DNA from: Microcoleus sp. MP8IB2.171
GTDB lineage: Bacteria; Cyanobacteriota; Cyanobacteriia; Cyanobacteriales; Microcoleaceae
Direction of reading: 5' to 3'
Length of the DNA: 35,255 nucleotides
NCBI GenBank assembly: GCA_030248405.1
Contig: JARCMA010000460.1
Coordinates: 1 to 35,255, forward strand
Positions 34,202-35,255 of this stretch are shown here, piece by piece. The notes beneath the pieces were generated by a model. It searched no databases. It saw only the letters and a program-made list of their open reading frames with translations, and had not been told where the DNA came from. Both the position numbers and the translations under genes were made by a program. Every line of letters begins with the position of its first letter. Position 1 is the stretch's first letter.

Positions 34202-34268
34202 AGAAACCGGGTTTTTTACAAAAATTATTGGTTCTAGCCCTTGATCCAGGCTAAAAAACCCGGTTTCT
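34202..34268. terminator. Strong inverted repeat between convergent genes
   Basis: AGAAACCGGGTTTTTT (34202-34217) and AAAAAACCCGGTTTCT (34253-34268) are perfect 16-base arms around a 35-base loop. The loop contains TAGCC/GGCTA that extends the stem on one side. The arms bring T-runs on either strand, fitting a two-way terminator between the dioxygenase (+) and the NTF2-like gene (-). It may also belong to a dispersed palindromic family. Confidence 0.7.
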
Positions 34269-34290
34269 CTCGTCGGAGTCCAGAAATGTT

Positions 34291-34704
34291 CTATCGAAAC
34301 TTCCGTTCAGACTCTTGAATGGGAACATCATTAATGCTGGCTTCACGTCTTCGCATTAACCCATTTTCTGCAAATTCCCACTGTTCATTACCATAGGCGC
34401 GATACCAGTAGCCAGAATCATCGTGCCACTCATACTCGAAGCGAACAGAAATCCGATTGTCTGTAAAACTCCACAGTTCTTTCTTTAAACGGTAATCTAA
34501 TTCCTTTGCCCATTTTCGTCTTAAAAAAGCCTTGATTTGTTCCCGTCCGCTGAAAAATTCGGCGCGGTTTCGCCACTGAGAATCTTCCGTATAAGCTAAG
34601 GCTACTCGTTCGGGATCGCGGGTATTCCAGGCATCTTCAGCAGCTTGAACTTTGGCTTTAGCCGTTTCCAACGTAAAGGGCGGTAGAGGTGGTTTAGTTT
34701 CCAT
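34291..34704 (-). CDS. NTF2-like protein, DUF1348 family
   Basis: With the ATG at 34704 the product is 137 residues, a compact alpha+beta cone (SnoaL/NTF2-like). Family-typical stretches are [50 protein letters not shown] and the C-terminal [11 protein letters not shown]. This fold hosts small-molecule isomerases, dehydratases and binding proteins; the function of DUF1348 proteins is not established. An upstream in-frame ATG at 34782 would add 26 residues (MISKSQNS...) that overlap the end of the decayed Uma2 gene and look like chance coding, so the shorter form is preferred. It is cytoplasmic with no signal peptide. Confidence 0.88.
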   Translation of the reverse strand: METKPPLPPFTLETAKAKVQAAEDAWNTRDPERVALAYTEDSQWRNRAEFFSGREQIKAFLRRKWAKELDYRLKKELWSFTDNRISVRFEYEWHDDSGYWYRAYGNEQWEFAENGLMRRREASINDVPIQESERKFR

Positions 34705-34778
34705 AAGCTTGGTTTTGTATGATATAAAAGTAAGGTGCGGGATGCTCGCGCTACAGAGAGAGTTTTGGGACTTTGAGA

Positions 34779-35255
34779 TCAATCCTCAGCATCGGGATCG
34801 ATTCCCAGTGCTCGCAGTCGCTCCGCTAACTGGGCGGCTTTTCGCTCTGCTTGTTCAGCTCTTTCCCGTTCTTGTTCGGTTCTAGCCCGCTCAATTTCAA
34901 CTTGTTCGGAGCCAGTTAACAGCAAATTCCCCTGCGAATCCCATCACCGCAGCCAAAGTAGTTCTTGATTTTGATAGCTTCCCTGCCACAGTCCCAATTC
35001 TACATCTAGTACAGGAATCGGATAGTGACCGCGTTCGTTTGGCTCCATCCTTCGATACACAAAATCTATTAGGTGATAGACTTCTAAATTGCCCGTTCTC
35101 ATTTCATAAATACCGTAGTAAGGAATGCGGATAATTCTCTCGTACACCCAAAACTTACATGAGAAGTAATTCTCGAACGCTTGGGGAGATAAAACCCTCT
35201 GGGACTAACTAAATTAGGCTCGATACTTGGTTCAATCGAACGGGTATTTGGTTTA
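34779..35255 (-). pseudogene. Uma2-family (DUF820) endonuclease-like gene, disrupted and cut by the window edge
   Basis: The minus strand encodes a recognisable Uma2 C-terminal half: FWVYERIIRIPYYGIYE, VYHLIDFVYRRMEP, PVLDVELGLWQG. It is interrupted by TGA at 34944-34946 where relatives have Trp (LLWLR-W-WD), one base from TGG. The frame then continues unbroken (WDSQGNLLLTGSEQVEIE...) through the usual Glu/Arg-rich coiled tail to a normal stop at 34779-34781. Upstream of FWVYE the frame meets a TAG near 35200, and an alternative frame there is open, so a second lesion is likely. Uma2 proteins are PD-(D/E)XK-like and very numerous in cyanobacteria; decayed copies are common. Confidence 0.75.

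Noticed and set aside
34944-35147. Stand-alone 67-residue gene
   Set aside because: It is the middle of a disrupted Uma2 gene; homologous frame continues past its stop and is broken upstream.

Overview
The window is a 35 kb chromosomal stretch of a filamentous cyanobacterium, probably of the Oscillatoriales / Microcoleaceae type. The evidence is the many GCGATCGC (HIP1) sites, the cyanobacterium-style protein families (a Ser/Thr kinase fused to WD40 repeats, a STAND-WD40 giant, an Rre1/Ycf29-like regulator, Uma2, very large hybrid kinases) and the many heptanucleotide tandem repeats (STRR type) between genes. The lineage is an inference from style; there is no rRNA or other phylogenetic marker. 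No tRNA, rRNA, CRISPR array, transposase or phage gene was seen.

Layout. Positions 1-2700 hold a divergent pair of unrecognised helical proteins, one with a long hydrophobic segment. Positions 2746-5247 are a membrane-anchored Ser/Thr kinase with a seven-bladed WD40 propeller. Behind it lie simple repeats, a MITE-like element with terminal inverted repeats, and an overlooked 35-residue one-TM microprotein (5667-5774). Positions 5995-7236 are a family-2 glycosyltransferase with a TTG start behind a tiny leader ORF. Positions 7399-9687 are a YdeP/FdhF-like molybdopterin oxidoreductase. Positions 10016-15199 are a STAND NTPase with TPR-like region, one TM segment and 14 WD40 repeats. A nested minisatellite (15251-15544) follows, whose unit matches the 3' end of the molybdopterin oxidoreductase gene 8 kb away. 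A small secreted acidic protein and a gene-poor stretch come next.

Positions 17016-28247 form a signalling block, all on the minus strand. In transcription order it is a giant cytoplasmic poly-HAMP hybrid kinase with three receivers, CheR, CheB (overlapping CheR), a REC-PAS-HK-REC hybrid kinase, methionine aminopeptidase and the Rre1-like regulator. CheR and CheB occur with no chemoreceptor, CheA or CheW in view. They may therefore act on, or next to, the poly-HAMP kinase rather than in classical chemotaxis; this is an inference.

Positions 28520-32418 show a decayed tandem duplication. An intact exported FAD oxidoreductase is divergent from a 170-residue membrane protein. A second copy follows, with only the 5' end of the oxidoreductase left (pseudogene) but a full-length 170-residue paralogue of the membrane protein and a conserved promoter-like block. 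The right end carries an HpcH/HpaI aldolase, a 2-oxoglutarate/Fe(II) dioxygenase, a strong inverted repeat, an NTF2-like DUF1348 protein and a decayed Uma2-family gene running off the edge.

A recurring theme is that short tandem repeats, mostly 7-bp units, sit on or within a few bases of stop codons. In the glycosyltransferase, and perhaps in CheB, such sequence has entered the reading frame.
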